Positions 9,184 to 18,240 of a stretch of 64,000 bases of DNA are shown here, piece by piece. The translations under genes were made by a program, and so were the position numbers. The DNA comes from an uncultured Lachnospiraceae bacterium. Lineage in GTDB: Bacteria > Bacillota > Clostridia > Lachnospirales > Lachnospiraceae. Where the stretch lies: the NCBI GenBank assembly GCA_910578175.1, contig CAJTPF010000011.1:10560-74559 (forward strand), written 5' to 3'. Each line of letters opens with the position of its first letter. Position 1 is the first letter of the stretch. Under the pieces are notes generated by a model, which saw nothing but the letters and a program-made list of their open reading frames with translations, was not told the DNA's origin and made no database searches.

Positions 9184-10470
9184 TTAAACTTCTTTGGCAG
9201 AATCTGCCACTAAATCTGCTGCTTTTGATACAGCAATATCAGATTTCATGTTTTCTTTATCTTTATCCGTTAACAATGTCTTAAGCTTATCTGCTTCCAT
9301 CTGGTAAGCAGATGCCATATCCTGGATTTCCTTTTCCAGTTCTTCTTCGGAAACCTGAATATCTTCTGCCTTCGCAATGGCTTCCAGAACCAGCCTGGAC
9401 TGGATCCGCTTCAGCGCCTGCGGTTTCATCTGATCCAGCAGCATATCAGCCGTTAAGCCCGTATACTGGAAATACTGTTCTACCGAAAGTCCCTGCTGGC
9501 TTAACCGTCTCGAAAAATCTTCCGCCATCTGTCTGACCTGGGACTCGATCATCGGCTCCGGAATTTCCATCTTTGCATTTTCTATTATCTTTTCAATCGC
9601 AGCATCTTCTTTTGCAGCCTTCGCTTCTTTTGATTTGCGCTCTTCAATTTTATTCCTGATACTGTCTTTATATTCCGCAACCGTAGAGAATTCTGAAACA
9701 TCTTCCACGAAATCATCGTCCAGCTCCGGAAGTTCTTTTTTCTTTATTTCCTTAACCGTAACCTTAAACATCGCCGGCTTTCCTTTTAATTCCTCGGAAT
9801 GATACTCTTCCGGAAATGTTACGTTGACCTCGGTCTCTTCGCCGATCTTCTTTCCGATCAGCTGCTCCTCAAACGTATCAATAAAGGAATGGGAACCGAT
9901 CGTCAGCGGATAATCCTCACCTTTGCCGCCTTCAAATGCCTCTCCGTCTACAAATCCTTCAAAGTCTATGACCGTCATATCGCCATCTTCCACGGCTCTG
10001 TCATCCACGGTAATGATTCTGGAGTTCTGTTCTCTCTCTTTATCGATCTCAGCCATGATGTCTTCTTCCGTTACCTCAGTTTCGGTCTTTGAAACCTCAA
10101 CACCTTTGTACTCACCCAGTTCGACTTCCGGTTTTACCGCAACTTCTGCAGTGAATATGAATTCTTTTCCCTTTTCAATCTGTACGACTTCGATCTTCGG
10201 CTGTGATACTATTTCTAATTCGCTTTCCGACGCTGCTTTTTCATATGCGGCAGGGATCATGTCATTAGCGGCATCTTCATAAAATACACCGACTCCGTAC
10301 ATTTTCTCAACCATCTGACGCGGTACTTTTCCTTTCCGGAATCCCGGTATGCTGATCTTTGACTTCTGTTTCTGGTATGCTCTCTGCAAAGCGTTTTCTA
10401 CTTCCTCAGCAGATACCTCGATCGTCAGTTTAGCCATATTTTTTTCCAGCGTTTCCACTTGTAAGCTCAT
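9184..10470 (-). CDS. tig: Trigger factor, ribosome-associated chaperone and prolyl isomerase
   Basis: 428 residues. N-terminal ribosome-binding domain with the FRKGKVPR signature loop (GFRKGKVPRQMVE), central FKBP-type PPIase domain (residues about 150-245, VDGEAFEGGKGEDYPLTIG), and a helical C-terminal chaperone domain. The ATG at 10470 is placed by GGAGGA seven bases upstream; an ATG five codons earlier overlaps that SD. First gene of the tig-clpP-clpX set. Confidence 0.96.
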   Translation of the reverse strand: MSLQVETLEKNMAKLTIEVSAEEVENALQRAYQKQKSKISIPGFRKGKVPRQMVEKMYGVGVFYEDAANDMIPAAYEKAASESELEIVSQPKIEVVQIEKGKEFIFTAEVAVKPEVELGEYKGVEVSKTETEVTEEDIMAEIDKEREQNSRIITVDDRAVEDGDMTVIDFEGFVDGEAFEGGKGEDYPLTIGSHSFIDTFEEQLIGKKIGEETEVNVTFPEEYHSEELKGKPAMFKVTVKEIKKKELPELDDDFVEDVSEFSTVAEYKDSIRNKIEERKSKEAKAAKEDAAIEKIIENAKMEIPEPMIESQVRQMAEDFSRRLSQQGLSVEQYFQYTGLTADMLLDQMKPQALKRIQSRLVLEAIAKAEDIQVSEEELEKEIQDMASAYQMEADKLKTLLTDKDKENMKSDIAVSKAADLVADSAKEV

Positions 10471-10653
10471 TAAATTTTCCTCCATTCCGCCTTCTGTCAG
10501 GCTCGCTATTTTTCAGCAGTATATCGGTTTTTAATCATAATGTTTTACAATATATGCCAATCAGAAATACTGCAGTAATTTCAAAATTATTCCATTTTCA
10601 GTGTAACATCGTTGTATTATATCATAAAGAAATCATTTAGTCTATCATTTTTT

Positions 10654-11430
10654 CTACTGTACCAGCGTTTCCACCGTCTCCAGTACCTGAGTGGCTCCCG
10701 TGTTAAATGTAACGACCAGCTTTTTGACCTTATACAACCGTCCGTTTCTCTTAATATCCTCTTCAAACGTTTGGGTAGCAACAATATATTTTGATGTGGA
10801 ACAGCTGATGGTTACCACGTCTCCGGACAACAGTTCAATGACTGCGTTGGGAATATCTGAGTCCTGCCACAACTGATGATCCGGGTCAGTGATCAGTTCC
10901 CTTTTTGTGGTTTCCTGCTCCGGCTGACTGCCCGGTTCCTGCCCCGTTTCTCCGGGCTGACCGCCGGAATTTCCGGGAATAATTTCATTCGGGACCCCCG
11001 TCTCGCTGGAAATGACCTGATCCTGATTTATAGCCCCCACAGTTATATTTTCATCATCCGTAATCGTCACCTTTACATTATCGGTGTATGTGCTGTCGCC
11101 ATACCGGAATTTATATTCCACATTATAGGTTCCCGGTTTATCATACTTCACGCCTGAGGCATTTACCTGTACCGAATAATCTTCTTCCCCTTTTGCAAAA
11201 TCCAGCATGGAAGTATAATCTATATCTGTCCCTATCGGCGAGATGATATTATCAATATCGATCTTCGGTTTATCTTTGGAAAAGTCCACGGTCCCCGTTG
11301 CCGCTCCGGGTTCTTTTCCATATGAAATTTTTTTCTCTTTTCCGCACCCATATAGCATGGATACTGCCATCACCGTCACGGCCGCACAGAGAAGCGGCCT
11401 TCTGCCATATTTCATTTTATCTTTCCTCAT
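10654..11430 (-). CDS. Lipoprotein with Ig-like/DUF5011-type repeat
   Basis: 258 residues. Signal peptide with lipobox (SMLYGCGKE; lipidated Cys near residue 29), so anchored outside the membrane. The middle (YSVQVNASGVKYDKPGTYNVEYKFRYGD ends the first strand group, then KVTITDDE) resembles a bacterial Ig-like/cadherin-like fold where 'D..KPGTY.V.Y' recurs. A Gly/Pro/Gln-rich linker follows (about residues 150-180), then a C-terminal domain I do not recognise. AAAGGA sits before the ATG. Upstream of tig on the same strand, but 180 bases apart and with no obvious functional link. Confidence 0.75.
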   Translation of the reverse strand: MRKDKMKYGRRPLLCAAVTVMAVSMLYGCGKEKKISYGKEPGAATGTVDFSKDKPKIDIDNIISPIGTDIDYTSMLDFAKGEEDYSVQVNASGVKYDKPGTYNVEYKFRYGDSTYTDNVKVTITDDENITVGAINQDQVISSETGVPNEIIPGNSGGQPGETGQEPGSQPEQETTKRELITDPDHQLWQDSDIPNAVIELLSGDVVTISCSTSKYIVATQTFEEDIKRNGRLYKVKKLVVTFNTGATQVLETVETLVQ

Positions 11431-11449
11431 TTCGATTTCCTTTCTGCTA

Positions 11450-11995
11450 TTACAGGAATTGGATCTTTCCGGCTATTTCATCGGATGTTTCTTTGTCCGC
11501 CAGTATTCTTATCAGTTCCAGCCCCAGCTCTATGGAAGCTCCCATTCCTCTGGCAGTGGTTATATTGCCATCAGTAACAGCTTTTTCCCTGACATATTCC
11601 GCCCCCTGAAGTTTATCCTCATACCCCGGAAAACAGGTAGCCTTTTTTCCGTTCAGCAGTCCAAGCTGTCCTAAAACGCCTGGCGCCGCACAAATGGCCG
11701 CAATTTTTTTTCCGTTTTCATCAAATTTCCGAAGGGCCTCCACAACCCCGTCATGGGCTGCCAGATTCGGTGTGCCGGGGCCTCCCGGCAAAAATAACAT
11801 TTCTGCATTGTCTGTATTGATTTCACTAAATATTTTATCGGTTTTAATCGTAATATTATGAGAGCCCGTAACTTCATACCGGTCGGTTATGGATACCGTT
11901 TCAATTTCTATATCCGCTCTCCGCAGTAAATCCACGACTGCCAGACCCTCGATTTCTTCAAAACCTTCCGCAAAAAAAGCATAAACCAAACTCAT
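11450..11995 (-). CDS. DJ-1/PfpI family protein (YajL/ThiJ-like)
   Basis: 181 residues. Begins MSLVYAFFAEGFEEIEGL, the family start with the acidic active-site Glu, and has the nucleophile-elbow cysteine in AAICAAPGVLGQL. DJ-1 proteins act in protection against oxidative or glyoxal damage; the exact activity here is unknown. The start at 11995 matches family N-termini; an open frame continues 22 codons upstream but has no family-like residues. The SD is weak. Confidence 0.87.
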   Translation of the reverse strand: MSLVYAFFAEGFEEIEGLAVVDLLRRADIEIETVSITDRYEVTGSHNITIKTDKIFSEINTDNAEMLFLPGGPGTPNLAAHDGVVEALRKFDENGKKIAAICAAPGVLGQLGLLNGKKATCFPGYEDKLQGAEYVREKAVTDGNITTARGMGASIELGLELIRILADKETSDEIAGKIQFL

Positions 11996-12079
11996 GATAA
12001 TTACCAAACGCCGGGCAAACTGCCCAAGGCTGATCCTTTCTTCAAAATTGACTGCAAGCACGGTGCTTCCCTATACTTT

Positions 12080-12206
12080 GCCATGCAGAGAGAAATTCCG
12101 CTCCGCTCCATTTCTCTCACGGGCTTCGCCCTATAAAAGTATTTCGATTTGTATTTGCTTTCGTGCAAGCACGACGCAAATACAAATCGAAATACTTTTG
12201 CATGGC
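12080..12206. repeat. Multibranched palindromic element (candidate structured RNA or small repeat)
   Basis: The gap between the DJ-1 gene and the CYTH gene holds nested inverted repeats. Outer arms GCCATGCA (12080-12087) and TGCATGGC (12199-12206) enclose three hairpins: GAGAGAAAT/ATTTCTCTC (12088-12096 with 12110-12118), GGGC-TTC-GCCC (12121-12131), and a perfect 24-bp stem (12135-12158 with 12176-12199) whose loop holds CGTGC/GCACG. Just to the left are two more small hairpins, GGGCA-AAC-TGCCC (12013-12025) and AAGCAC-G-GTGCTT (12056-12068). Such a junction is unlike a simple terminator. I see no gene in 11996-12354. Confidence 0.6.
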
Positions 12207-12354
12207 TCATGGCTTACGTGGACATTATATCATATATCCCGTTTTTTTTCTAATATGTTTATAAATTCTTCATAAAATTATGATAGAATAAAATAAATTC
12301 TTGGTGTATGATGATTAACGAATTTAAAATGAATAGCGAGGCATTGGCAATATT

Positions 12355-12813
12355 ATGGAAATCGAACGTAAATATCTCATCCGGCAGATTCCGTTTTCTT
12401 TGGATGATCATGTGTTTCACCGGATCGAACAGGCTTATCTGTGTACGGAACCGGTGATCAGAATCCGCAGAGAAGACAGCCGCTTTTATATTACTTATAA
12501 ATCCAAAGGATTGATGATCCGGGAAGAACATAACCTTCCCCTCACGGAAGAAAGTTACCGGCATCTGTTAAAAAAAGCAGACGGCAATATCATTACCAAA
12601 AAACGCTATAAGATCCCATATAAAAATACAAACGGCAGTTATACCATTGAACTTGATATTTTTTCGGATATCTTTGAGGGACTGATCCTGGCTGAGGTTG
12701 AATTTACCACCGAAGAAGAAGCTCTGGCTTTTGTGCCGCCGGACTGGTTCGGAGAAGATGTTACCTTTTCTTCCAAATACCATAACAGTACATTAAGCAG
12801 TTCAAATCTTTAA
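12355..12813 (+). CDS. CYTH domain protein
   Basis: 152 residues beginning MEIERKYLI, the ExExK hallmark of the CYTH fold (triphosphate-binding tunnel; class IV adenylate cyclase / thiamine triphosphatase superfamily). Paired Arg/Lys and Glu residues follow in alternating strands (IRIRREDSRFYITYKSKG, ELDIFSD, AEVEFTTEEEA). Family members hydrolyse triphosphates, usually inorganic tripolyphosphate; the substrate here is not determinable. The gene ends 14 bases before the glycosidase and is probably cotranscribed with it. Confidence 0.87.
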   Translation: MEIERKYLIRQIPFSLDDHVFHRIEQAYLCTEPVIRIRREDSRFYITYKSKGLMIREEHNLPLTEESYRHLLKKADGNIITKKRYKIPYKNTNGSYTIELDIFSDIFEGLILAEVEFTTEEEALAFVPPDWFGEDVTFSSKYHNSTLSSSNL

Positions 12814-12827
12814 AAGGAGTTGATCTT

Positions 12828-14594
12828 ATGAATACTTCCGCAATATTTCATCGTTCCACCGATAACTTTTGTTATGCATTAAACAAAAATGATATCGTTA
12901 TTAACATTAAAACAGATTATGATATCAAAGAAGTCATCCTCTGTCACGGCGATCCCTTCAGCGCAGGCATCATGGGAGGCAATGACCGTTTTAAATACCT
13001 GAAATCCCGTTTTACGGATCGTAAACGCCTGAAAGACCACCTGTTCTGGAGTATTACGGTGACACCTGAATTTAAGCGTCTGGCTTATTTCTTTATTCTG
13101 ACTGACTTTGACGGAAATACCTTCTATCTGCTGGAAGATAATTTTTACACACCGGATGAATTTAAATCTTACAGGGGACGGTATCAATATTTTTATCTAC
13201 CGTGGATGAATCCTGCCGATATCTTTGAAACGCCGGGCTGGGTAAACCGCACTATCTGGTATCAGATTTTTATCGACCGGTTCTGCAATGGTAATCCCGA
13301 ACTGAACCCCAGGGATGTGAAACCCTGGGGCGATGCAAAAAAAACGGTCCGATATTCAGATTATTACGGCGGAGACCTGCCGGGCATCACTTCAAAACTG
13401 GATTATCTGGCGGAATTGGGTATCACCGGACTTTATCTGACTCCGGTCTGCAAAGGCCGAAGCAATCATAAATATGATACCGCCAGCTACTCCAGGATCG
13501 ATCCTCACTTTGGTACGGACCAGGATATGATAACTCTTGTCAGCACCGCTCATAAACATGGAATAAAAATTATGATGGACGGAGTATTCAATCACAGCGG
13601 CGCTTTATTTAAACCCTGGAAGGACGTATTAAAAAACGGACCGGAATCCAGATATTTTAACTGGTTCATCATTAACAAATGGCCGTTTCAGTCCTGCACG
13701 CCTTTTAATACCAATGCAAAATCCGGTAATTACTATACCTTTGGTTTTTTTGACGATATGCCGAAACTTAATACCAATAACCCAGAAGTTATAAGATACA
13801 TATTAAAAATATGTAAATCCTGGATTACGAAATATGATATAGACGGACTTCGTCTGGATGTGGCAGGAGAGATTTCCCACGTATTATGCAAAGCACTGCG
13901 CCGGGAATTAAAATCCCTGAAACCGGATTTTTATATTATAGGCGAACTGTGGCATGATTCCACGCCATGGCTGAGAGGGGACGAATACGATGCGGTAATG
14001 AATTATCCGTTTCAGGACAGTATCAATGATTTCTGGATGGATTCCCGGAAAACATCCGTTGATTTGGAATATGCCATTAATCGCTGCTATTCATTGTATA
14101 TGAAACAGGTGAATGATGTTTTATTTAATTTACTGGATTCCCACGATACCATGCGTTTGGCTACCAGACTGAAAAACATTTCCAGGTTTTACCAGCAGCT
14201 TGTCATATTATTTACCATGCCCGGTACCGTCTGTATCTATTATGGTACGGAAATCGCCATGGAAGGCGGAGGCGATCCTGACTGCCGGCGGTGTATGCCA
14301 TGGACGGATATTGAAAATGGCGTATATGCCGACAGGATCTCAACCATAAAATCCCTGATCAGCATCCGGAAAAGTCTGCCGGCCGCAAGAAGTGATAATT
14401 ACCGTTTTAATATCATTGAAAACGAACCACGGATATTATCTTATACAAAATATGATGATAACGGAAACGCTTTACACATTATTCTGAATTGCTCCGACAA
14501 CGATTACCCGTTTGAATCTCCGGGTAAAAAAATTATATTTGCAAAATTCTATAAAAATTATATAATAAAACCAAATGGATTTTTAATATACTGA
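12828..14594 (+). CDS. GH13 alpha-glycosidase (neopullulanase/cyclomaltodextrinase type)
   Basis: 588 residues, probably cytoplasmic as there is no signal peptide. An N-terminal beta-sandwich of about 120 residues (CBM34-like) precedes the (beta/alpha)8 barrel that starts near WVNRTIWYQIFIDRFCNG. Catalytic residues: Asp in GLRLDVAGE (about 343), Glu in IIGELWHD (about 373), and the transition-state Asp in LDSHDTMRL (about 440). The N-domain plus barrel is typical of enzymes that hydrolyse short maltodextrins or cyclodextrins. AAGGAG precedes the ATG. Neighbours are a CYTH protein and an AraC regulator. Confidence 0.9.
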   Translation: MNTSAIFHRSTDNFCYALNKNDIVINIKTDYDIKEVILCHGDPFSAGIMGGNDRFKYLKSRFTDRKRLKDHLFWSITVTPEFKRLAYFFILTDFDGNTFYLLEDNFYTPDEFKSYRGRYQYFYLPWMNPADIFETPGWVNRTIWYQIFIDRFCNGNPELNPRDVKPWGDAKKTVRYSDYYGGDLPGITSKLDYLAELGITGLYLTPVCKGRSNHKYDTASYSRIDPHFGTDQDMITLVSTAHKHGIKIMMDGVFNHSGALFKPWKDVLKNGPESRYFNWFIINKWPFQSCTPFNTNAKSGNYYTFGFFDDMPKLNTNNPEVIRYILKICKSWITKYDIDGLRLDVAGEISHVLCKALRRELKSLKPDFYIIGELWHDSTPWLRGDEYDAVMNYPFQDSINDFWMDSRKTSVDLEYAINRCYSLYMKQVNDVLFNLLDSHDTMRLATRLKNISRFYQQLVILFTMPGTVCIYYGTEIAMEGGGDPDCRRCMPWTDIENGVYADRISTIKSLISIRKSLPAARSDNYRFNIIENEPRILSYTKYDDNGNALHIILNCSDNDYPFESPGKKIIFAKFYKNYIIKPNGFLIY

Positions 14595-14650
14595 TGCCGG
14601 TATCAATCGATTAATCGTTTTGTACACCGAATAAAGATTGGAGTAAACAG

Positions 14651-15544
14651 ATGGAATCACAAAAATATAATAAATTAAAAGAAAATGTTGAACATGGAGA
14701 TTTTACATTTCCGTATATCTGGTATTATACCGAGCTTCCGGAATATTATACCAGTTTTCCAATGCACTGGCATGAAGAAATGGAAATCATCAATGTTTTT
14801 GACGGGGAAATGGAAATAAACATCGACCTCTCAAAACATATGATTCACAAAGGGGAAATAGCCGTGATCCGACCGGGAGAGCTACATTCTTTCCGCCAAC
14901 ACAAAAGTTCCCAATGCAAATTTCTCTCCCTGTTGTTTCATCCGAGCCTGTTATATAATAACTTAAGCGACTCTACCGCTTTTAGATACATAACTCCGTA
15001 TTTTGAAAACAAAATAACCGGCCCGTCAGTCATCATACCTGAAACTCCGGGATATCAGGAAATCCTGAACAACGTTGACCGGTCTTTTGAAATCTATGAC
15101 CGTAAGCAGCCATATTACGAATTAGAGCTAAAGGCAAAACTTTTTGAGCTGCTCTATTTGATCCTGAGTCAATGCTGTTCGGCTAATACCTATCCGAAAT
15201 CCCTGAAGGCTTCTACCAGCCGCAATATCAAAACCGTGATCGACTATATACAGGCCCATTACAATACCTGCATCTCTATTTCCCGGCTTGCGGAACTTCT
15301 GAATCTGAGCGAACATTACTTTATGCGTTATTTCAAAGCACATATCGGTATCACCTGTATAGAGTTTATTAACGATTACAGATTAAATATAGCCGCCAAA
15401 CTGCTTTCCGAAACCGGTAAACCTATCAACGAAATCGGAGCGGAAGTTGGAATTTCCAATATTTCCTATTTTAACCGCCTGTTTAAAAAGAAATTTAATG
15501 TCACTCCAAAGGAATATCGTTTTAAAAATCACAAGATTGAATGA
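14651..15544 (+). CDS. AraC family transcriptional regulator
   Basis: 297 residues. An N-terminal cupin-like sensing domain (FPMHWHEEMEIINVFDGEMEI, with a His-rich strand) is followed by two helix-turn-helix motifs at the C-terminus (SISRLAELLNLSEHYFMRYFK; EIGAEVGISNISYFNRLFKKKFNVTPKEYR). The distance and same orientation after the GH13 gene suggest it controls this maltodextrin locus. GGAG lies nine bases before the ATG. A strong terminator follows. Confidence 0.9.
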   Translation: MESQKYNKLKENVEHGDFTFPYIWYYTELPEYYTSFPMHWHEEMEIINVFDGEMEINIDLSKHMIHKGEIAVIRPGELHSFRQHKSSQCKFLSLLFHPSLLYNNLSDSTAFRYITPYFENKITGPSVIIPETPGYQEILNNVDRSFEIYDRKQPYYELELKAKLFELLYLILSQCCSANTYPKSLKASTSRNIKTVIDYIQAHYNTCISISRLAELLNLSEHYFMRYFKAHIGITCIEFINDYRLNIAAKLLSETGKPINEIGAEVGISNISYFNRLFKKKFNVTPKEYRFKNHKIE

Positions 15545-15551
15545 ATTACAT

Positions 15552-15592
15552 AAAAAACTGACAGGTATCTCAACAGAACCTGTCAGTTTTTT
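15552..15592. terminator. Bidirectional rho-independent terminator
   Basis: 15-bp stem: A6 plus CTGACAGGT (15552-15566) pairs with ACCTGTCAG plus T6 (15578-15592). Lies between the convergent AraC gene and surface-protein gene and has a U-tract in both directions. Confidence 0.9.
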
Positions 15593-15600
15593 AATTTATT

Positions 15601-18036
15601 TTATTGCTGCTTATTTGCCATAAACGGCATCAATGCCAATCCCAATGCAGATACTGCAAATAATGTAAACCACAGAATAACATCTGTTTTATCAGCGGTA
15701 TCCGGAACATTTCCGTCAGATCCAACTGAGGTTTCCTGTCCGTCAGATACCGATGGTTCCCTATTTCCGCCAGGATTACCGGAATCCGACGGTTTTTCAG
15801 GTTTTATCGGATTTCCCGGTTTATTTGAAGATTCCGCTTCATCTGTCACATCTGAATCCCCCGTTGTTTCCGGTTCCTTTGTTTCAGATGATTCTTCAGA
15901 CGGACCGGTTTCGGAAGAATCATCCGTTGTCCCGCCTGATGTCTCTGATTCTTCTTTGTGATTATTAAACAGTACCGCAATCATTTCCGCTGTTTTTACG
16001 ATACCTTCTGCATTTTCCGCAGTCACGGTATAATCGTCACTGCCGGTTTCCGTCACCATATAGCCGGTACCTGCAGTCAGACCGCTTGCAGATATACTTT
16101 CGCCATCTGCCAGTTCAAAAGAAGCGACACCATTTACGAAATTCATTTCTCCATATATTCCGTTAACGGTACTGTCATCCAGCGTAACCGTAAATGAAAA
16201 TTTTTGCGTTTTATCGGTCCTGTCGCCGGAAACCGTCTTAGATACCGTAATTCCTCCGGTTCCTTTGTTTGTAGCTTTAAAGTTGATCGGTGCATGGCTG
16301 AAATCTACCCGAAGGGAAATACTTCCGTCAATCAGTCCGATATTATCCTTATCTCCTTTATTTAAATTAATCCAGTTCTCTGCAGCTTCCGTAGCATTGC
16401 CATCGCTTTCGTTAAATGTGATCTCCGCATAATCCTGCTTCTGGCGGTCGAAATATGTAAGAACGATCTTTTCAAGCGTATTTCCTGCTGCAGGTGTAAC
16501 GGTCAGTGTAACTTCAGGCGAATAGCGGTCAATATATGTTACATTTTCTGCTGCCTTTGTTTTGGCTCCATCTGCAGACGTTACTTCCGGTGTTCCTCCG
16601 GTCAGAGTCACCTTACCTCCCAGACTGAATCCGTACGGAGTCTTTTCAACTATATAATGTTCCGGCGCTTCTTCCTCCACCAGACAGTAATCTCCGGCCG
16701 GCAGTTCTTCTTCTATTGTAATTTTTCCGTTTTCATCGGTAATATAATCCGTGTCAGTGTACAATTCCTTCGGAACATATACGCCGTCAGTAATTTCCGC
16801 CTTATACAAACGGAAAACAGCGCCCTCCAGTAATTTCGGTTCATCCGTTCCTTCTTCAGTCTTTTCCAGCGTTATGCCGGCTTTTACCGTTACCGGCATA
16901 ACAGAAGCCGGATTGTAAATCCGGATATACTGGTCAAACAGGAATTTTAACGTACTGCTTCCGATGGTGCTCATATCCCATTCATCAACCACATAACTGC
17001 TGATCTGGCTGTTATCCGCACCTTCAATTCCGATTTTGACTATTCCGCTATGTGTCAGCCCGTTTAAAAGAATCTTTTCTTTTGTCCATTCGGTTATTTC
17101 ACTGCCCGGAATATCATTTTGGATTATACGGCAGCCGTTGGGCCTGATATCGATCCTGGTACCTGCCCTTTCAATCAAAGGTATTTCTATTTCCGCATTA
17201 TACTTCTTATCTGCTCCATCCTCTTTGATGATAGCATACGGACCCACTTCCAGTTCAAAACTGGCAGATTCCAGTCTTGGCCATTCCAGCCTTCCGGCTG
17301 TACATTCCGGATATCTGCGGATCGGATTTCCCCTGAAATCAAAATATAAATTCTCTCCATAACTTCTATACCACTTTTCTCCGGTGAGCACATCCGGAGC
17401 CATCTCTCCCGACTCCTCGGCCAGTTCAGCGATATGATCGATATCCAGCGGAGATAAATCTGCTATTTTATTATAGCTTAAATCTATTGAATGCATATTT
17501 CTCAGCCACTCAATTCCGGTTATATCATGAATCAGTTCTTCTTCATCTTTCAAAGTTCCTGTGGACTGCTGCATCATATCTATTCTCTTACCCAGATAGC
17601 AATACTCCGCAGTATCCGTCAGAGTATCATAAAAAGCCTGAGCTTCCGCTTCAGTCAAAAATACTTCCTCTATATTTTCATCCGTTACACCGGTGGATAC
17701 CTTCACTTTATTCGCCCGTACCGTAAAAAGCTGCTGCATTTTCCATCCCTGGTATTCTACATATCCGTCACAGGATGACAGGACTTCTTTAACACTCTGG
17801 ATCCCATCCCCCCAGTGATCTTCTCTTTCTAATGAATCATATACCGCTGCTGCAAAAACTTTATCTGGAATTACCGTCTGAATCTGGGAAATCCCCCGTT
17901 CCCTGTCTGTTCCGTCAATAGTCTGCGTACTTCTTATGTTATTTTGTGCTCCAACAGTCACGACACCCATTCCAAGAGATAATATCATGATCAAAGACAG
18001 CAACACCGCAACTATGCTTCTTTTATTTTTATTCAT
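15601..18036 (-). CDS. Large cell-surface protein with LRR-like, SpaA-like and isopeptide-type domains and a sortase signal
   Basis: 811 residues. Signal peptide (about 1-30, ending VTVGAQ). Residues 160-200 contain a leucine-rich-repeat-like stretch (LRNMHSIDLSYNKIADLSPL). Around 395-490 is a SpaA/prealbumin-like repeat (LLEGAVFRLYKA ... LPAGDYCLVEEEAPEHY). Around 600-690 is a pilin isopeptide-linkage-like domain (GGITVSKTVSGDRT ... GLTAGTGYMVTETG). A Ser/Glu/Pro-rich linker leads to VPDTA, a hydrophobic helix and the short tail MANKQQ, a variant sorting signal for attachment to peptidoglycan. Probably an adhesin or pilin-like protein. It is preceded by a leader with a repeated RNA motif (18063-18124). 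Confidence 0.8.
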   Translation of the reverse strand: MNKNKRSIVAVLLSLIMILSLGMGVVTVGAQNNIRSTQTIDGTDRERGISQIQTVIPDKVFAAAVYDSLEREDHWGDGIQSVKEVLSSCDGYVEYQGWKMQQLFTVRANKVKVSTGVTDENIEEVFLTEAEAQAFYDTLTDTAEYCYLGKRIDMMQQSTGTLKDEEELIHDITGIEWLRNMHSIDLSYNKIADLSPLDIDHIAELAEESGEMAPDVLTGEKWYRSYGENLYFDFRGNPIRRYPECTAGRLEWPRLESASFELEVGPYAIIKEDGADKKYNAEIEIPLIERAGTRIDIRPNGCRIIQNDIPGSEITEWTKEKILLNGLTHSGIVKIGIEGADNSQISSYVVDEWDMSTIGSSTLKFLFDQYIRIYNPASVMPVTVKAGITLEKTEEGTDEPKLLEGAVFRLYKAEITDGVYVPKELYTDTDYITDENGKITIEEELPAGDYCLVEEEAPEHYIVEKTPYGFSLGGKVTLTGGTPEVTSADGAKTKAAENVTYIDRYSPEVTLTVTPAAGNTLEKIVLTYFDRQKQDYAEITFNESDGNATEAAENWINLNKGDKDNIGLIDGSISLRVDFSHAPINFKATNKGTGGITVSKTVSGDRTDKTQKFSFTVTLDDSTVNGIYGEMNFVNGVASFELADGESISASGLTAGTGYMVTETGSDDYTVTAENAEGIVKTAEMIAVLFNNHKEESETSGGTTDDSSETGPSEESSETKEPETTGDSDVTDEAESSNKPGNPIKPEKPSDSGNPGGNREPSVSDGQETSVGSDGNVPDTADKTDVILWFTLFAVSALGLALMPFMANKQQ

Positions 18037-18062
18037 TTTCTCTATAAACTCCTTGCTCTGTC

Positions 18063-18124
18063 GTAGTAGTTATTTTTGTCCCTCTCCAAGGACAAATATG
18101 CTTAAGCTTCTTTGTCTTTGGTAT
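18063..18124 (-). ncRNA. Leader RNA motif, copy 1 (upstream of surface protein)
   Basis: On the minus strand: ATACCAAA (18124-18117), then GTCCTTGGAGAGGGAC (18093-18078), seven bases, then ACTACTAC (18070-18063). GTCC/GGAC can form a stem, and the loop UUGG is complementary to the upstream CCAA, giving an H-type pseudoknot. The same blocks, with the same seven-base spacing, occur at 30227-30271. The unit also holds a possible leader peptide beginning near MIPKTKKLKH. I cannot match the motif to a riboswitch class I know. Confidence 0.5.
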
Positions 18125-18240
18125 CATAATCAAAAATTTATCATCTCCCTCCTTTCTTCCTTTCAAATTACCAATATGCTAAGTATACACCCAAAAAAAA
18201 ATTAATTCCAGTATTTTCATAAGGTGCTTCTTCTGATATA

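Noticed and set aside
12001..12210. 69-codon minus frame across the palindromic element
   Set aside because: The sequence is explained by inverted repeats, with no SD or recognisable domain; more likely a gene-calling artefact.
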